A stretch of 64,000 bases of DNA from assembly GCF_020103725.1 (NCBI RefSeq), contig NZ_JAHXBG010000001.1, positions 372,001-436,000 of the forward strand, given 5' to 3'. The notes beneath the pieces were generated by a model. It saw only the letters and a list, made by a program, of their open reading frames with translations, ran no database searches and was not told the DNA's origin. The position numbers were made by a program, and so were the translations under genes. Source of the stretch: Hyalangium gracile. GTDB taxonomy: Bacteria; Myxococcota; Myxococcia; Myxococcales; Myxococcaceae. Positions 1 to 9,023 of this stretch are shown piece after piece; position 1 is the stretch's first letter; each line of letters starts with the position of its first letter.

Positions 1-1
1 C

Positions 2-643
2 GGGCACTGGCGGGTGCTCGGTGCCAGCGCCGGTGTGGGGCTCATGCTCGCCCTGCCTTCCGCCGCGCGCTACGGGCTCGAAGGGTTGCTCTCCCAGGGA
101 CAGGCGTGGCTGGAAACGCTCGCGCGGACCACCCCGCCGTGGGCGCTCGGGCACAACCCCCAGGGCCTTCCCACGCTGCTGCTGTCCCTCATCAGCCCCC
201 CGGACACCGTGCCCTCCGGCTCGGCGCTCACCGGGGCTCAGGCGCTCGCGCTCATCCTCTTCATCGCGGTGGTGGCCTGGAGCCGAGCCGGACCGGTGGA
301 CCTGCTCGCGCTGTGCTGCCTCGGCGTGACGCTGCTCTCGCCTCTCGCGTGGCGCGCGAACTTCGTCATGGCGTGGCCCCTGCTTCGAGTCGCCGCCGAG
401 CACAAGTCTCGCGGAGGGCTCGCGCTCGTCGTGCTCGCGGGCCTCACCGCCGTGCTCACCTCGGACGTGCTGCTCGGCGCCGAGGCGGCGCGCCAGGTGC
501 TCCTCTGGCGCCCCCATGCGCTCGTCTTCACCGCGCTGATGCTGTGGACGGCCTGGCAGTCACGCCAGGCCCTCGCTCCCGGCGCCTCGCTCCCCCTCCC
601 GCGCGGCTTCAGTGCGCCGCTTCCCGAGGCGGCTCGTCACTGA
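2..643 (+). CDS. C-terminal part of a GT87/DUF2029-like membrane glycosyltransferase (partial)
   Basis: The reading frame is already open at the left edge, so only the C-terminal ~213 residues are present. They form several hydrophobic segments separated by short polar turns, including an AWRANFVMAWPLL stretch. This pattern is typical of the C-terminal membrane half of polyprenyl-phosphate-dependent mannosyl/arabinosyltransferases of the GT87 (DUF2029) type, which act at the cytoplasmic membrane in glycan assembly. The catalytic N-terminal loop lies outside the window, so the assignment rests on overall character and is uncertain; another multi-spanning membrane protein is possible. Its 3' end overlaps the convergent ferritin-like gene by about 35 bases. 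Confidence 0.5.
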   Translation, partial: GHWRVLGASAGVGLMLALPSAARYGLEGLLSQGQAWLETLARTTPPWALGHNPQGLPTLLLSLISPPDTVPSGSALTGAQALALILFIAVVAWSRAGPVDLLALCCLGVTLLSPLAWRANFVMAWPLLRVAAEHKSRGGLALVVLAGLTAVLTSDVLLGAEAARQVLLWRPHALVFTALMLWTAWQSRQALAPGASLPLPRGFSAPLPEAARH

Positions 644-1709
644 CGCTCGCCACGTAGGCGTCCCTCGCCCCGCGCAGCCGCTCCAGCTCCGCCGCCACGT
701 CCTCGTCCGCTCGGCCCTGCTCCTCGGTGTCGAGCCCACCGAACTCCAGCACGCCCATGTCCGCGAACGCCCCTCGCAGGCGCTGCCCCCACAGCCCGAT
801 GTCCTTCAGCGTGGGCACGATGCGCGAGAACAACATCTTCTGGTACTCGCGCATCAGCTCCGACGAGCGCATGTGCGCCGTGCACGCCTCCACGTCCAGC
901 CCCAGCCTCTCGAACACCTCCTGCCCCTGGAAGCGATCCCTCATCAGGTAGCACGCCTCCACGGCGAACTCCTCGCGCTCGTCCCGCTCCTTCTCCGTCA
1001 GCCGCGGGTACAGCTCCTTGAGCGCCAGCCGCCCGAAGGCCACGTGCCGCGCCTCGTCCTGCATCACGTACGCCGTCAGCGAGCGGCCCAGCGGCTCGGT
1101 GGCGAAGTCCCGGATCAGCCCGAAGGCCGCCAGCGCCAGCCCCTCCATCAGCACCTGCATCGCCAGGTACGTCAAATCCCACCGCGCATCCCCGAGCGCC
1201 TGCCCCAGCAGCGTCCTCAAGTCCGGGTTGATGGGGTACATCAGCCCCAGCTTCTGGCGGCAGTAGCGCGAGAACACCTCCACGTGACGCGCCTCGTCGA
1301 ACACCTGCGTGGCCGCGTAGAACTTCGCGTCCAGGTCCGGCACCGTCTGGACGATGCGCGAGGCGCACACCAGCGCTCCCTGCTCGCCGTGCAGGAACTG
1401 GGAGAAGCGCCAGGCGTCCAGGTGCAGGCGCACCTCGCCGCGCTCCTTCGCGTTCATCCGCTCCCATATCTGGGAGCCGTGCAGCACCACGTAGAAGTCC
1501 GGGAAGCCCAGCGGGTTCTCCGGATCCACCTGCAACGACCAGTCCAGACGCGTGTTCGCGTCCCACTGCTTCGTCTTGCCCTTCTCATAGAGCGAGAGCA
1601 GCCGGCTGCGCCCTCCGTCGTACTGCCAATGGAAGACGGAGTTCACCTCCGGAGAGGGAACGGACCACCGCGAACCATCCAACGAATCCGTGGATGAGGG
1701 CGTCTTCAT
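609..1709 (-). CDS. Ferritin-like diiron oxygenase/oxidase family protein
   Basis: A 366-residue protein with two DEARH motifs about 80-100 residues apart (DEARHVEVF and DEARHVAFG). This is the E-x2-H arrangement of ferritin-like di-iron carboxylate enzymes (AurF/R2-like superfamily), in which four helices supply Glu and His ligands. Such proteins carry out O2-dependent oxidation, N-oxygenation or desaturation; the substrate cannot be read from sequence. The ATG at 1709 is preferred over longer in-frame options because AGGAG sits 7 nt upstream. No signal peptide is visible, so it is probably cytoplasmic. It is convergent with the membrane glycosyltransferase gene and stands about 200 bp from the next gene on its strand. 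Confidence 0.75.
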   Translation of the reverse strand: MKTPSSTDSLDGSRWSVPSPEVNSVFHWQYDGGRSRLLSLYEKGKTKQWDANTRLDWSLQVDPENPLGFPDFYVVLHGSQIWERMNAKERGEVRLHLDAWRFSQFLHGEQGALVCASRIVQTVPDLDAKFYAATQVFDEARHVEVFSRYCRQKLGLMYPINPDLRTLLGQALGDARWDLTYLAMQVLMEGLALAAFGLIRDFATEPLGRSLTAYVMQDEARHVAFGRLALKELYPRLTEKERDEREEFAVEACYLMRDRFQGQEVFERLGLDVEACTAHMRSSELMREYQKMLFSRIVPTLKDIGLWGQRLRGAFADMGVLEFGGLDTEEQGRADEDVAAELERLRGARDAYVASVSDEPPREAAH

Positions 1710-1905
1710 GATCTGGCTCCTGTCTGCCCAGGGGGGCGCGCCTGGAGTCCAGACGGTGTGTATGAACCTTTTCCGTGGCAACGCGGCACGGAGCAACGAC
1801 TGTCCGGGATCCGATGCCGGCTCGCACGCCGAGGACACGACGGCCCGGAAGCTCCCATGGAGCCCCGGGCCGCGGTGTTCCTCCCGCATATAAGGATGCG
1901 GGCGC

Positions 1906-2421
1906 TCAGGCCGTGTGCAACGTGCCGTTGGCCGACTCGGCCTCCACGGCGGCGATCGCCTCGGGCGACGCCCCTTCCGCGAACAGCGGCGCGCTCGTCC
2001 GAGCCTTCGGCGGACGGCCACGACGACGCGGCGCGCTCTCCTCTCCCTGCACCGCCGGAGCCTCCAGCGCCATGGCTCCGTCCGCCCGCGGCGCCTTGCG
2101 CACCGGACGCGGCAGGTTGATGCCGTCCAGCTTCGCGCTCAGCTCCGCGTCCTCCTCGGCGAAGATGCGCGCGTAGGCCAGCGCCCGCTGGCCCTTCTGC
2201 AGCAGCGCCTCCTGGCTCTCGAAGAGCGACTGGCGCGCCGCCTCCAGCACCGCCTGCGCCTTCGCCACCGCCTCCGCCTTCTCCTTCACCCGCTCGGCCG
2301 CCTCCTCCAGCACCTTGCGGTCCAGGTCCGGGAACTTCACCTGGGCCAGCTCCTGGCCGAACAGCTTCAGCAAGTCCTGCAAGGCAGGAGAGATGGGATC
2401 GTTTCCAGATGGATCGAACAT
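1906..2421 (-). CDS. Coiled-coil protein with C-terminal AT-hook
   Basis: A 171-residue protein. Residues ~30-95 are rich in Ala/Glu/Lys/Leu with heptad character (a long coiled coil). Residues ~131-141 contain PRRRGRPPKAR, a good match to the AT-hook (GRP core flanked by basic residues) that binds the minor groove of AT-rich DNA. The start at 2421 is supported by a strong GGAGGT 5 nt upstream. A coiled coil plus AT-hook suggests an oligomeric nucleoid-associated protein, or a phasin-like protein that tethers granules to DNA. Neither role is shown by the sequence. It lies downstream of the DUF2378 gene on the same strand, 125 bp away. Confidence 0.6.
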   Translation of the reverse strand: MFDPSGNDPISPALQDLLKLFGQELAQVKFPDLDRKVLEEAAERVKEKAEAVAKAQAVLEAARQSLFESQEALLQKGQRALAYARIFAEEDAELSAKLDGINLPRPVRKAPRADGAMALEAPAVQGEESAPRRRGRPPKARTSAPLFAEGASPEAIAAVEAESANGTLHTA

Positions 2422-2493
2422 GGCAGACCTCCGAGGTAGGGTTCCCTCTATCTGCACAGATGTTCAGTCCCGTTTCAAGAGGCTCCTTCCCCA

Positions 2494-2509
2494 GGCCGAA
2501 AAATCGGCC
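2494..2509. repeat. Short perfect hairpin GGCCGA-AAAA-TCGGCC
   Basis: Six-bp perfect arms with a four-base loop lie 37 nt downstream of the DUF2378 stop codon. There is no U-tract on either strand, so this could be a weak 3'-end hairpin rather than a classical terminator. Confidence 0.35.
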
Positions 2510-2546
2510 CTGGCGCTCGCGCCGCCCCCGTTCGCCAGCGGCGTGT

Positions 2547-3140
2547 TCACCAGTGGAGCTCCAGCGTGAAGTCCAGGTAGGGCACGAACGCCTCCGGCGC
2601 CAGCTCCACCGTGCCGGCGCGTCCGGCGATGCGCTCGAGCTCCGCCCTCAGCAGCCCGGTGGCCCAGGATGGGCCCGGGAGCTCCCCTTGGAAGGTGAGC
2701 CGGCCCCGGTCGTCGGCCACACGCTGGTACTCGCGCCTGCCGAAGATGGAGATCATCTTCGTGACGGCCGGCACCTCCGCCAGCCCCGCGTGCACGTCCT
2801 TCTCCGCGGCGGCCACGAGCATCTTCCCCATGGACGAGGCGAACAGCGCCTCCGCCGTGCCGTAGCCCAGCTCCTCCAGCGCCGCCGGGAACGTCCGTCC
2901 CCGCTCCACCAGCGCCTGCGCCCCCAGTTGCAGCAGCCGCAGGTAGTCGGACGCCGGATAGAAGAGGACCGGCAGCAGCGGCTTCTCCGTGGACTTCACG
3001 TGGGAGCGCAGCTCATTCGTCACCTCGCCGCCGATGAGGCGCTCCAGGTGCTCCAGCGTCCCCTGGAAGAACAGCCCCATCAGCTGGTGCGCCGGGCGAC
3101 ACCGCTTCAGCCGGGCCTGGAGGTTCAGCGCTGAGTCCAT
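2547..3140 (-). CDS. DUF2378/TIGR02265-type myxobacterial protein
   Basis: A 197-residue soluble protein. Its layout (hydrophobic QLMGLFFQGTLEHL near the N-terminus, a central YPASDYLRLLQLGAQALVERG segment, and a C-terminal part ending in LDFTLELHW) resembles the TIGR02265/DUF2378 paralogous family, which is expanded in Myxococcus and relatives and has no established biochemical role. Recognition is from remembered family character, not a search. The ATG at 3140 has GGAGG about 10 nt upstream. It reads in the same direction as the phosphoesterase gene, 65 bp downstream of that gene's stop, so co-transcription is possible. Confidence 0.55.
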   Translation of the reverse strand: MDSALNLQARLKRCRPAHQLMGLFFQGTLEHLERLIGGEVTNELRSHVKSTEKPLLPVLFYPASDYLRLLQLGAQALVERGRTFPAALEELGYGTAEALFASSMGKMLVAAAEKDVHAGLAEVPAVTKMISIFGRREYQRVADDRGRLTFQGELPGPSWATGLLRAELERIAGRAGTVELAPEAFVPYLDFTLELHW

Positions 3141-3205
3141 CCGTGCATGCCTCCCCAGACACCCCGACTCACGCCCCCCACTCTACCTCGCCCGGCCTCC
3201 TCGCC

Positions 3206-4303
3206 TCAGTCCACGCGCACCACCGCCACGTCCCTCACGCCCTCGGCGGGGTGCACGTCCACCGTGAGGTAGTGCCGCCCCAGCCCGTCGAAGCGCTCGG
3301 GGATGGCCCCACCTCCTCCGGAGATGTAGGCGGGGATGCCCGCATTCGAGTACGCGTAATACGAGTGCACGTGGCCGTAGAGGGTCAGGTCCACCTTCTT
3401 GCGCGCCATCTTGCCCACCAGCGCCGCCGCCTCGTTGCGGCTGGAGAACGAGCCGTTGCGCAGCCCCACCGGATCCAACGGCGCGATGTGCATGCCCACC
3501 ACGTGCACCGCGTCCTGGCCCTCGTCCAGCCACCCGTCCAGCCACTGCTCCACCAGCGGATCCACCGTGCCGTTGCCCGTGTCCAGCTGCGTGAAGTGCA
3601 CCCCCTGGAAGGTGAAGTGCTGGCTGCCGCGCCCCACGAACTCGTAGTACGGCAGGTCCAGCGTGAACGTCTCGTGGTTGCCCAGCGTGGCGTACAGCGG
3701 GATGCGCGATGTCGCCTCCAGCCGCTCCTGGAACTCCTGGAGCTCCTCGCGGCTGCCCCGCTCCGTCAGGTCTCCCGAGAAGAAGATGAAGCGCAGCGAC
3801 GGGTCCTGGTTGATGCGCGCGTAGATGTCTCCCACGCGCGGCAGCGCCTCCTGCACGTCCGCCAGCGCCACGAAGCGGAACGGCTCGGGCGCGTCCCAGC
3901 CCGGAGGCGCCACCAGCAGCCGCGCCTCGCTGCCCGGCCGCAGGCGCACGCGCCACGTCCTCGTCGTCGGCACCGGCGTCGGGCCCGCCTCCACCTCCAG
4001 CAGCTCGCCTCCCGCCTCCGCCGTCAGCCGCGCGTCCGGCATGGCGTTGCGCACCACCACCGTCCACCACTCGGGCGCGGCGGCCGCGGGGGTGGCTCGC
4101 ACGCGCAAGACGGGCGCATTGCCCCACAGCGTCAGCGCGCCGGACTCCACGCTCCGCACCGCCCCCAGCCCGTCCTCCACCACCACCGCGAGGCCGGCGC
4201 TCTCGGCCTTGCCGATCTCCAGGTCCTTCAGCGCGCGTCCCTCGGCCGGCCGCACACACCCGGCCAGCGGCAGCACCGCCAGCAGCAGCCCCAGGTACCT
4301 CAC
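3206..4303 (-). CDS. Calcineurin-like metallophosphoesterase lipoprotein
   Basis: A 365-residue protein starting with a lipoprotein signal (lipobox LAGC, Cys16), so probably membrane-anchored outside the cytoplasm. From residue ~143 it has the calcineurin-like phosphoesterase motifs: VALADVQ, SGDLTERG (GDxxxxG), GNHE, GMHIAP and YGHVHSYYAY (GHxH). The family uses a two-metal site to hydrolyse phosphomono- or diesters; here the first motif reads DVQ, where DxH is usual. The start is GTG, overlapping the TGA of the upstream gene by four bases (GTGA), with GGAGGTGA just before it. This indicates translational coupling to the outer-membrane-like protein gene. Substrate unknown. Confidence 0.8.
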   Translation of the reverse strand: MRYLGLLLAVLPLAGCVRPAEGRALKDLEIGKAESAGLAVVVEDGLGAVRSVESGALTLWGNAPVLRVRATPAAAAPEWWTVVVRNAMPDARLTAEAGGELLEVEAGPTPVPTTRTWRVRLRPGSEARLLVAPPGWDAPEPFRFVALADVQEALPRVGDIYARINQDPSLRFIFFSGDLTERGSREELQEFQERLEATSRIPLYATLGNHETFTLDLPYYEFVGRGSQHFTFQGVHFTQLDTGNGTVDPLVEQWLDGWLDEGQDAVHVVGMHIAPLDPVGLRNGSFSSRNEAAALVGKMARKKVDLTLYGHVHSYYAYSNAGIPAYISGGGGAIPERFDGLGRHYLTVDVHPAEGVRDVAVVRVD

Positions 4304-5535
4304 GGCTCACCTCCGATCGTGTACACCGCCGACAGCCTGGCCACGTACGCGGCGCCCACCTGCATGTCCGCGGACACGCCCCAGCGCTCGGTGAGCAGCA
4401 CGCGCCCGCGCAGCCCGACATACCCCGGCACCCCCGCTCCGCTCTTCACGCCGCCGGCGTAGTCGTCCTTGCGGTGGTCGTAATAGAGCATCGCCTCGCC
4501 ACGCAGCGGCCCCGCGCGCCCCAGGTACACGCCATAGCCGAAGGTGAACAGGAGCTGCTCGTGGAGCGCGTCATCCGCCGCCGGGCCGAAGAAGCTGTAG
4601 CCCTGGAAGGCCAGGCCCACGCTCGCCTCCGCGAACGAGCCCTCCAGCCGCGGGCTCAGCCGCGCCATGGCGTAGCGGCCGCGCAGGCCCAGCTCGGGGC
4701 CCCACAGCGCCATGCCCTCGGTGGGGAAGCGCTGATAGACAAGCCCCGCCTCGAAATCCACCGCCGTGCCGTCCGCGCCGCCTCGCGCCTGCTCGGGCTC
4801 GCCCAGCAGCCGGTACGCTCCGCCCAGCCGCACCCGCGTGTTGCCCTCGTCGGGAGACAGCCGCGCCGTGGCCTCCAGCCGCGCCGAGGACAGCCGCGCC
4901 GTGGCTCCCAGCGCCAGCAGGTGGCTGTAGTCGAAGTTCGGGTCCCCCACGTACTGGTAGCCGAAGTCCAGCTCCAGCGGCGGCAGGCTCGGCGCGGCCA
5001 CCCCCGGCGTGAAGGCCGGCGACACCACCGAGTAGATGTTCGCCATGGCCGAGATCGAGAACAGGCTCGCCCCCGCCAGCGACAGCGCATACAGCGGGCC
5101 GATGACGCGCCGCGAGGCCCCCGTCAGGGCGATGGGCACGCCCCCCACCGCGAGCAGCCCCAGCCCCGTGCCCTCCAGGGCGAAGAGCCGTCCCGCCGTG
5201 CGCGTGTCCCCCGCCGCCAGCGGACCGAGCCCGTGGAAGAGCAGCCCCGGCACGATCGACGCCACCACCGGCAGCACATGGAAGTTCGGCCGCGGCTGCA
5301 GCGACACGGACGCGGGCGAGGCCAGCGGAGGCAGCCCCACCAGCGGCCCCTCGATGGCGCCAGCGGAAGGCGCCAGGGCCGGGGCCTGAAGCGGCGCATC
5401 GGAGGCCGCGACGGCCGCGCCCTCCTCCAGGGCCGCGGAGGGTGAGTCCCCTTCCGCGACCGCCATCCCGGGCCACAGCGCCAGGACGCAGGTGAACCCC
5501 ACCCCACGCAACAGGGACATCAGCGGGTGTGACAT
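4300..5535 (-). CDS. Predicted secreted/outer-membrane protein, function unknown
   Basis: A 411-residue protein with a Sec signal peptide (MSHPLMSLLRGVGFTCVLAL, ending near AVAEG). A Pro/Ala-rich linker follows, then two hydrophobic segments around PVVASIVPGLLFHGLGP and ALSLAGASLFSISAMANIYS. The C-terminal half alternates polar and aromatic residues and ends in RLSAVYTIGGEP, consistent with beta-strands of an outer-membrane barrel. No family was recognised. The start at 5535 is chosen because it begins the signal peptide and has GAGGCGAGG just upstream; longer ORF extensions lack a signal. It is the first gene of a coupled pair with the phosphoesterase lipoprotein, suggesting a shared envelope role. 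Confidence 0.6.
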   Translation of the reverse strand: MSHPLMSLLRGVGFTCVLALWPGMAVAEGDSPSAALEEGAAVAASDAPLQAPALAPSAGAIEGPLVGLPPLASPASVSLQPRPNFHVLPVVASIVPGLLFHGLGPLAAGDTRTAGRLFALEGTGLGLLAVGGVPIALTGASRRVIGPLYALSLAGASLFSISAMANIYSVVSPAFTPGVAAPSLPPLELDFGYQYVGDPNFDYSHLLALGATARLSSARLEATARLSPDEGNTRVRLGGAYRLLGEPEQARGGADGTAVDFEAGLVYQRFPTEGMALWGPELGLRGRYAMARLSPRLEGSFAEASVGLAFQGYSFFGPAADDALHEQLLFTFGYGVYLGRAGPLRGEAMLYYDHRKDDYAGGVKSGAGVPGYVGLRGRVLLTERWGVSADMQVGAAYVARLSAVYTIGGEP

Positions 5536-5670
5536 TGCCTCGCCTCGAGTCCTCTCCAGGAGGACACCGGCCATGTCCTCCACTCCAGATGCGTCCGGCT
5601 CCACTCGCCCGGAGGGCCCCCAGGACGAGCCGCGCACCGCACGAACCCTTGAACACCCCTATGAGGAAGC

Positions 5671-5715
5671 AAACCGGGGTCATGGTCAACCCCAGCCCCC
5701 GAGGGGCCCCGGTTT
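5671..5715. repeat. Inverted repeat with 9-bp perfect arms in the divergent intergenic region
   Basis: AAACCGGGG (5671-5679) and CCCCGGTTT (5707-5715) flank a C/G-rich 27-base loop. The core AACCGGGGTC occurs again at 5757-5766. The elements lie in the 319-bp region between the outer-membrane-like gene (leftward) and the kinase gene (rightward). They could be an operator or an mRNA structure. No other gene is supported in this intergenic stretch. Confidence 0.4.
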
Positions 5716-5854
5716 CCATGACTCCCGCCTGGTTCCTTGCTCCCCAGGGAAGGTAACCGGGGTCCGCCCGCGGTTCTTTCTTATCGTCCGTCCAACTTCC
5801 GGTTTCCGCACGGGAATAGGGTATGCTGCGAAGTCCCTACCCCCTTCCTGCACC

Positions 5855-8611
5855 TTGGCGGAAAACGGCCCCCAGCCTCAGGTTTTTGGCAAGTACGTCC
5901 TGCTGTCCAAGCTCGCCGCGGGCGGCATGGCCGTCACCTACCGCGCGCGACTGACGGGCGCGGCGGGCGTGACGAAGCCGTGCGTCATCAAGCAGATCCT
6001 CCCCCACTTCGCCGACGACCCGGACTTCGTGGAGATGTTCGTCAGCGAGGCGCGGGTGGCCGCGGGCCTGAGCCACGGCAACATCGCCCAGGTCTTCGAC
6101 TTCGGCGAGGTGAATGGCCAGTACTTCATCGCCCTGGAGCTCGTCCACGGACAGCCCCTGTCCAAGGTGCTGCGCCGCGCCGCCAAGGAGGGCATGGGCT
6201 TGTTCCCCATCCCCCTGGCGCTGCACATCGTCAGCAAGCTGTGCGACGGGCTGGACTACGCCCACCGCCACGTGGGCGAGGACGGACAGCCGCTGGGCCT
6301 GGTCCACCGGGACGTGTCCCCGGACAACGTCCTCATCTCCTATGAGGGCGAGGTCAAGGTCATCGACTTCGGCATCGCCAAGGCCACCAGCGTCGTGGAG
6401 CAGAAGACGTCTCCGGGCGTGGTGAAGGGCAAGTACCCCTACTTCTCCCCGGAGCAGGCCCAGGGCCGGCAGGACCTGGACTCGCGCACGGACGTGTACG
6501 CCGCGGGCGTGGTGCTCTACGAGGCGGTGTGCGGCAAGCGCCCCTATGAGGGCGAGTTCGTCGCCGTGCTGCCGCGCATCCTCGCCGGGGACTACACGCC
6601 TCCGTCCGAGGTGAACCCCGCCGTCAGCCCGGAGCTGGAGGACATCATCACCCGGGCCCTGGCGCTGCGGCGCGAGGACCGCTTCCAGACCGCCAAGGCG
6701 CTCAGCGAGGCGCTGGTGGAGCTGCTGTACCGGGACAACCCGCGCTTCACCCCGTCCCTGCTCTCGCAGCTCGTGGCGCACCTGTTCGCCGAGGAGCTGA
6801 GCGCCGAGGGCCGCAAGGTGGAGCTGCCGCCCACCTTCGCCGATCAGCTCTCCGCGTGGCAGAGCGCTGGCCCCGCCTCCTCGCCTGGCCGCACCCGGAC
6901 GCCCTCGGGCGGCGGAGCGCGCAGCGCGGGCAGCAGCAGCCGGCCCTCCTCTCCGGGGCGCTCGACGGGCAGCCGCGGCGCGCTGTCCTCGGGGGGCGGC
7001 AAGGCCCCGAGTGAAGGGGGCGCGCGTCCGCAGAGCGCGGGCGGGCCCCGGGTCAACACCACCGGCATCCGCCGGGTGTCCTCGAGCGGCGCGGGAGGCC
7101 CCAGGCGCGTCACCAACCCGGGCATGCCCACGACGGGCTCGCGCCGGCAGCTCACCGGCGAGCGCCCCAACCTCCCGGAAGCCCCGCCGCGCTTCCTCAA
7201 GGAGGAGTCCACGCCTCCCCACGGCCTGCCCTCGCTGGCCATGCCGGTGGACGCTCCGATCGACGAGGGCAACGAGCCGACCGGGCCCGTGGCGGAGGAG
7301 GCCGGCCACACCGCGGTCGCCGAGCCCGCCACCCGGGTCTCCCCCCAGCGCCCCCCCAAGGAGAACAACGACCACCTGGCCGCCGTGAGGGCCGCCAAGG
7401 CCAAGGAAGAGGCCGAGCGCAACGAGCGCACCCAGAAGCTGGTGCGCAACATCAGCCTGGGCATCTTCGGGGTGGTCGTCGTCCTGATCCTCGTCCTGGT
7501 GCTGCGCCCCAAGCCCGAGGAGCCCCCTCCGCCCAGCACGACGATCTGGGTCACCTCCACGCCCTCGGGCGCCACGGTGAAGCTCAACGGGAAGGACGTG
7601 CGCGGCAAGACGCCGCTGTTCGTCGACGGCTTCACCATCGGCGAGGCCAACACGCTCGTCCTCACCCTGCCCGACCACCTGGCATGGACCAAGCGCTTCA
7701 CCCCCTCGGGCAACAATGATCCGCCCATGCACGCGGACCTGAAGCGCGCCGTGGTGGAGGAGCCTCCGCCCACGCCGCCCGTCGCCACCCCGGTGGTGGA
7801 CGCCGCGGACGGCGGCACGGATGGCGGAACCTCGGTCGCCGCGGCGCCCGCTCCGGAGGAAGAGAAGAAGGAGCTCGACTTCAACGAAGTCATGTACCCG
7901 GCGCGCCTGCTGGTGCTGCGCACGGCCTTCAACGCCGTGCCCATCCCCGAATACGAGACGGCCACCATCGAGCTGAGCCCGGGCGCCTCCTACACCGTGC
8001 GCACCCAGGGAGGCGCGGCGTACACGGAGCGCGGCCCCACCTCCAGCTCCCTCGCCTACTTCCTGGAGGGGGACATGCCGGTGGATGACTCCTTCGGCGT
8101 CATCACCAGCTCCCCGCGCACCATCAAGGGCGCGCGGCGCATGCACGTCTTCGCCATCGACGAGACGCCGCTGAGCGACAACCGCGGCACCGTCCGCGTC
8201 GAGTTCAGCGAGTCCAAGTACAGGCCCCCGCGCTTCCTCACCTTCGATGCGCAGAAGCACGCGCTCTGGCTCAAGCGCGAGCACCAGGTGTGGCTGCACG
8301 GGCTCAACCCGAAGTCCACCTACCTCTTCACCGTGCGAGACGCCTTCGCCGAGCTGCGCCGGGACGCCAAGGGCCGCGTCCACCGCGCCCTGTGCATCGA
8401 CCACGACGCGAACCGCGCCACCTCGCGCCCCACCTACCGCCTCCTCGAGACGGGCAAGCGCTACCAGCTCTCCGGCCTGGAGACGCTGCGCTGCACCTTC
8501 CCCGACACCAGGCTGACGGACAACGAGGGCGCGCTCGAGGTGGATCTCGTGGACATCACGAACATGACGCGCAAGGAGCGCGAGGAGTACATCCGCAGCA
8601 GCCGCCGCTGA
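5855..8611 (+). CDS. Ser/Thr protein kinase with transmembrane segment and PEGA-like extracytoplasmic part
   Basis: About 918 residues. The N-terminal Hanks kinase domain (~11-290) carries a glycine-rich loop (LAAGGMAVTYRA), the ATP-anchoring Lys in VIKQIL (~46), the helix-C Glu in SEARVA (~65), the catalytic loop HRDVSPDN (~151), DFGIAKA (~171) and YFSPEQA. A long Ser/Gly/Pro/Arg-rich linker follows, then one membrane span (~533-550) and a PEGA-like stretch (TPSGATVKLNGKDVRGKTP). The remainder resembles no family I recognise. It should sense outside and phosphorylate inside. The start is uncertain: TTG at 5855 fits the usual few residues before the kinase fold, but no Shine-Dalgarno is evident. 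A -10-like TATGCT at 5822 would place transcription just upstream. Confidence 0.85.
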   Translation: MAENGPQPQVFGKYVLLSKLAAGGMAVTYRARLTGAAGVTKPCVIKQILPHFADDPDFVEMFVSEARVAAGLSHGNIAQVFDFGEVNGQYFIALELVHGQPLSKVLRRAAKEGMGLFPIPLALHIVSKLCDGLDYAHRHVGEDGQPLGLVHRDVSPDNVLISYEGEVKVIDFGIAKATSVVEQKTSPGVVKGKYPYFSPEQAQGRQDLDSRTDVYAAGVVLYEAVCGKRPYEGEFVAVLPRILAGDYTPPSEVNPAVSPELEDIITRALALRREDRFQTAKALSEALVELLYRDNPRFTPSLLSQLVAHLFAEELSAEGRKVELPPTFADQLSAWQSAGPASSPGRTRTPSGGGARSAGSSSRPSSPGRSTGSRGALSSGGGKAPSEGGARPQSAGGPRVNTTGIRRVSSSGAGGPRRVTNPGMPTTGSRRQLTGERPNLPEAPPRFLKEESTPPHGLPSLAMPVDAPIDEGNEPTGPVAEEAGHTAVAEPATRVSPQRPPKENNDHLAAVRAAKAKEEAERNERTQKLVRNISLGIFGVVVVLILVLVLRPKPEEPPPPSTTIWVTSTPSGATVKLNGKDVRGKTPLFVDGFTIGEANTLVLTLPDHLAWTKRFTPSGNNDPPMHADLKRAVVEEPPPTPPVATPVVDAADGGTDGGTSVAAAPAPEEEKKELDFNEVMYPARLLVLRTAFNAVPIPEYETATIELSPGASYTVRTQGGAAYTERGPTSSSLAYFLEGDMPVDDSFGVITSSPRTIKGARRMHVFAIDETPLSDNRGTVRVEFSESKYRPPRFLTFDAQKHALWLKREHQVWLHGLNPKSTYLFTVRDAFAELRRDAKGRVHRALCIDHDANRATSRPTYRLLETGKRYQLSGLETLRCTFPDTRLTDNEGALEVDLVDITNMTRKEREEYIRSSRR

Positions 8612-9023
8612 GCGCTCTCCCCGGGCAGCCAGCCAGCCGGGCCCTGGGCGCTCCAGCCGAGCCACGGCCATGCTCCTCACCCCGCGCGGGGCGCTCCCCT
8701 CGCCCGAGCCGCGTGTGACTACCTTGTAGGGTATCCCGATGGGGGAGTCCCGCCGACACCGGGGACACTCCTGCCACCTGGATGGGCCTCAAGAACGATG
8801 AAAGCCACGCTCTTCCTGGATATGATCAAGGTGCAAGCACGCGGGGATGATCCATCCCCTGGCTCCAGATGAAGGCCGGTACGTCCCCGAGGGGACGAGC
8901 GGTCACCCGGTTCCTTCCGTAAGGGCCCCGAGGGTCTCCCCCTCGGTCAGTTCGACAAGGACGGGAAAGGCACGTGGGCGCGGCGCCGAGGTGGGCACCG
9001 GGCCCACGGGTCTTTCTGGGCCC
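8612..9023. other. Non-coding stretch downstream of the kinase gene
   Basis: No convincing gene was found in this stretch. Short ORFs lack Shine-Dalgarno sequences and codon bias. Just after the kinase stop, GC-rich complementary segments could form an imperfect hairpin. At 9000-9023 GGGCCCA and TGGGCCC form a 7-bp hairpin immediately left of an A8 tract. Confidence 0.5.

Noticed and set aside
5529-5756. 75-residue plus-strand ORF between the divergent genes
   Set aside because: No Shine-Dalgarno, no family and poor codon bias; it overlaps the start of the leftward gene and the inverted repeat.
5837-8680. 947-residue minus-strand frame opposite the Ser/Thr kinase
   Set aside because: Composition is that of an antisense shadow, while the plus strand has complete kinase motifs.
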